A DNA stretch of 51,902 bases, taken from positions 1 to 51,902 of the forward strand of contig JAEWSC010000047.1 of assembly GCA_023398575.1 (NCBI GenBank), given 5' to 3'. Below, one piece after another: positions 50,239-51,902 of the stretch. Position 1 is the stretch's first letter. Each line of letters opens with the position of its first letter. Source of the stretch: Bacillota bacterium (GTDB lineage: Bacteria; Bacillota; Clostridia; Christensenellales; Aristaeellaceae). The position numbers and the translations under genes are program-made. Under the pieces are notes generated by a model. It saw only the letters and a program-made list of their open reading frames with translations. It searched no databases and was not told the origin of the DNA.

Positions 50239-51783
50239 ATGAAGAGAATCGTTGCCCTGCTCCTGTGCCTGCTTCTTTGCCTGCCGGTGCTGGCTTTCGC
50301 CGGGGCTGAGGCCAAGGCGGATGTGTTCCGGTTTGACGAACAGGTAACCTTGAAGGTTTCCGTATTCGACCGCGGCGTGACCGGCGGAACCCCGGTGGAC
50401 AATAACTATTGGACGGACTGGATTCAAAAGAACTTCGGCGATCCCAGAAACATCAAAATCGAATGGGTCGTTATTCCCCGTACGGAAGAAGTGGATAAGC
50501 TGAATGTATTGATGGCCTCCGGCGAGGCTGCGGACATCTGCTTCACCTACACCGAAGCCGTCATCACCAATTTTGTGCAGCAGGGCGGTCTGGTGGAGTT
50601 GAGCAGCCTCATCGGCCAGTACGGCCAGGGCATCAAATCGTACCTGGGTGAAGACCTGCTAAAGTACGGCATCTTCGAGGGCGGCCAGTATGCCATTCCC
50701 GCCAAGCGCGTGGTGCTGGCGACTCAGGGTATGTTCATCCGCGAAGACTGGCTTGAAAAGCTGGGCATGAAGATGCCTACCACCAAGCAGGAATTCTATG
50801 AAGCCTTGGTAGCCTTCCGCGACAAGAACCCTGGTGGTGTGGAGAAAGTGATCCCCTACGCCATGAGCGATGATCTGACAGGCCACAACCATTTGATGCT
50901 GTCCTTCATCAAGAACCTGGAGGAAAAGACACTGGCCACCGTGCCGGATATCATGTGGGACGGCTATGAGGATTATGTGCTCTTCCTCAACAAGCTGTAT
51001 AACGAAAAGCTCATTTCTCCCGACTTCGCACTGGACAAGAGCAACCTTTTGTGGAATGCCGTCAGCTCCGGCCAGGCCGGCGGGTACACTTACAACTATG
51101 ACCATCCCATCCGCGTTTCTCCCGGTATTCTTAGCGCGCTGCAGGCCTATTCTCCGGATGCGAAGTTAAGCCCGCTGAACTGCTTTGAATCTGTCACCGA
51201 TCCCAGCAAATATTATCATGGCATGTATGCACCCAACGGTATCTTTGCTTTCATTCCAGTGTATGCAAAGCATCCCGAGGCGGCCATCATGTACCTGGAT
51301 TGGTTAACGGACCTGGATGTGCTGTACTTCCTGCAAAACGGTGAGGAAGGCGTGCATCATATTCTCAATGAAGAAGGCGTGCCGGTACTGCAGGATGTGC
51401 AGGGTGAGAAAAGGTACAATTCCATGCAGAATATCGACTACACCATTTTGACCAACGGCCAGGAATTTGCTGATCCCGCTGTGCGCTTAAAGGCACAGGC
51501 GCTTTCCTATCAGAATTACGCCAGTCTCTTTGAGCCGATGTATAACACCTTTATGATCGATCCCATCACCACCAACTTCCACTTTGACGTGGTTTTGAAG
51601 GCCGATTCCCAGTATGGTACCTCACTTACCGCGTTCAAAAAGGAATTGCTGACCAAGGCCACCATGGCTGCGCCGGAAGAATGCCTGAAGGTATTCCGTG
51701 AGCTGAGGGACCAGTACATGAAGGATGGCGGCCAGGCAGTTATGGATGAAAAGATCGCCGCTTGGGAGAACATGCATAAATAA
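50239..51783 (+). CDS. Extracellular solute-binding protein of the sugar importer
   Basis: A 514-residue binding protein of the family 1 type that works with LplB/YtcP permeases. The signal peptide (residues about 1-23) ends in AFAG-AE without a lipobox Cys. The mature part has VSVFDRGVTGGTPVDNNYWTDW near the start (cited by VSVFDRGV and NNYWTDW), SGEAADICFTYTE and MYAPNGIFAFIPVYAKHP (in part), typical of this group. It would bind oligosaccharides released by hemicellulases. GGAGG precedes the ATG. Hairpins follow at 51784-51801 and 51833-51858. Confidence 0.93.
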   Translation: MKRIVALLLCLLLCLPVLAFAGAEAKADVFRFDEQVTLKVSVFDRGVTGGTPVDNNYWTDWIQKNFGDPRNIKIEWVVIPRTEEVDKLNVLMASGEAADICFTYTEAVITNFVQQGGLVELSSLIGQYGQGIKSYLGEDLLKYGIFEGGQYAIPAKRVVLATQGMFIREDWLEKLGMKMPTTKQEFYEALVAFRDKNPGGVEKVIPYAMSDDLTGHNHLMLSFIKNLEEKTLATVPDIMWDGYEDYVLFLNKLYNEKLISPDFALDKSNLLWNAVSSGQAGGYTYNYDHPIRVSPGILSALQAYSPDAKLSPLNCFESVTDPSKYYHGMYAPNGIFAFIPVYAKHPEAAIMYLDWLTDLDVLYFLQNGEEGVHHILNEEGVPVLQDVQGEKRYNSMQNIDYTILTNGQEFADPAVRLKAQALSYQNYASLFEPMYNTFMIDPITTNFHFDVVLKADSQYGTSLTAFKKELLTKATMAAPEECLKVFRELRDQYMKDGGQAVMDEKIAAWENMHK

Positions 51784-51882
51784 TCCTGCTTACAGGCAGG
51801 ACAAAGCGTAAGGTCTACAGAAAAGAAAAAGGCGGCCGCCGGGGCAAGACGGCGGCCGTCCTCATGAAAGGGGAACCCGATT

Positions 51883-51902
51883 ATGATTCGCGTAGCCATT
51901 GT
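51883..51902 (+). CDS. Partial gene at the right edge, possibly a response regulator
   Basis: ATG at 51883 follows AAAGGGG by about ten bases, and the seven codons visible read MIRVAI plus a partial seventh. The start MIRVAI(V) is common in response regulators, and YesN-type regulators often lie next to LplB/YtcP importers. Too little is present to be sure. Confidence 0.35.

Overview
The window looks like a chromosome segment of an anaerobic, low-oxygen-adapted Firmicute (Clostridia; a Christensenellales- or Oscillospiraceae-like gut organism is my best guess, not proven). The basis is strong GGAGG-type ribosome binding sites, YesM/YesN-type sugar sensing, LplB/YtcP-type ABC permeases, an FprA flavodiiron protein, a BspA-type leucine-rich surface protein and a TPP-riboswitch-controlled ThiT. 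Most of the window is moderately GC-rich; the first 2.2 kb is clearly AT-rich. No rRNA, tRNA, CRISPR array, transposase, integrase or phage gene was recognised.

Layout. 1-2.3 kb: an AT-rich accessory pair (membrane protein, HNH protein) lying between GC-rich palindromic repeats. 2.3-10.3 kb: uvrB, murA, riboswitch-thiT, a yfbR-like HD hydrolase overlapping a TIM-barrel isomerase, and a secreted LRR protein. 10.4-15.2 kb: pgi, an MFS transporter, an acetate-type (SatP/YaaH) transporter and an alpha/alpha-toroid protein. 15.4-19.7 kb: response regulator, sensor kinase and membrane-anchored sugar-binding protein, a likely three-component sugar sensor. 19.7-23.2 kb: GNAT, a QueG-like Fe-S protein, flavodiiron protein and Fe-S flavoprotein. 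23.5-28.1 kb: an operon of hydroxyacid dehydrogenase, aminotransferase and AEC transporter, with a divergent PucR-type regulator. 28.2-33.9 kb: a ChvE/MmsA/MmsB multiple-monosaccharide importer, divergent from a fusion of an AraC DNA-binding domain to an APH-fold kinase. 34-37.7 kb: an ICMT-like methyltransferase and a YycH/YycI-like secreted or membrane protein, each interrupted by an in-frame TGA, then an ECF-like sigma factor with its probable membrane anti-sigma factor. 37.8-45.5 kb: CapA-like protein, MerR/GyrI regulator with a 19-bp-spacer promoter, guaA-lysA, TlpA-CcdA and a small membrane protein. 45.7-51.9 kb: a hemicellulose locus (GH43, AraC regulator, two ABC permeases, solute-binding protein) running off the right edge into what may be a response regulator.

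How it works together. Sugar acquisition dominates: two ABC importers, a GH43 glycosidase, a YesMN-plus-binding-protein sensor, an AraC regulator and the AraC-kinase fusion all point to plant-polysaccharide or oligosaccharide use feeding pgi and fermentation. FprA with the Fe-S flavoprotein would protect strict-anaerobe enzymes from oxygen or NO. The least conventional items are the AraC-APH fusion beside the monosaccharide importer (with a strong internal ribosome binding site), the two neighbouring in-frame TGA codons, the sensor trio, and dense arrays of short hairpins in gaps.
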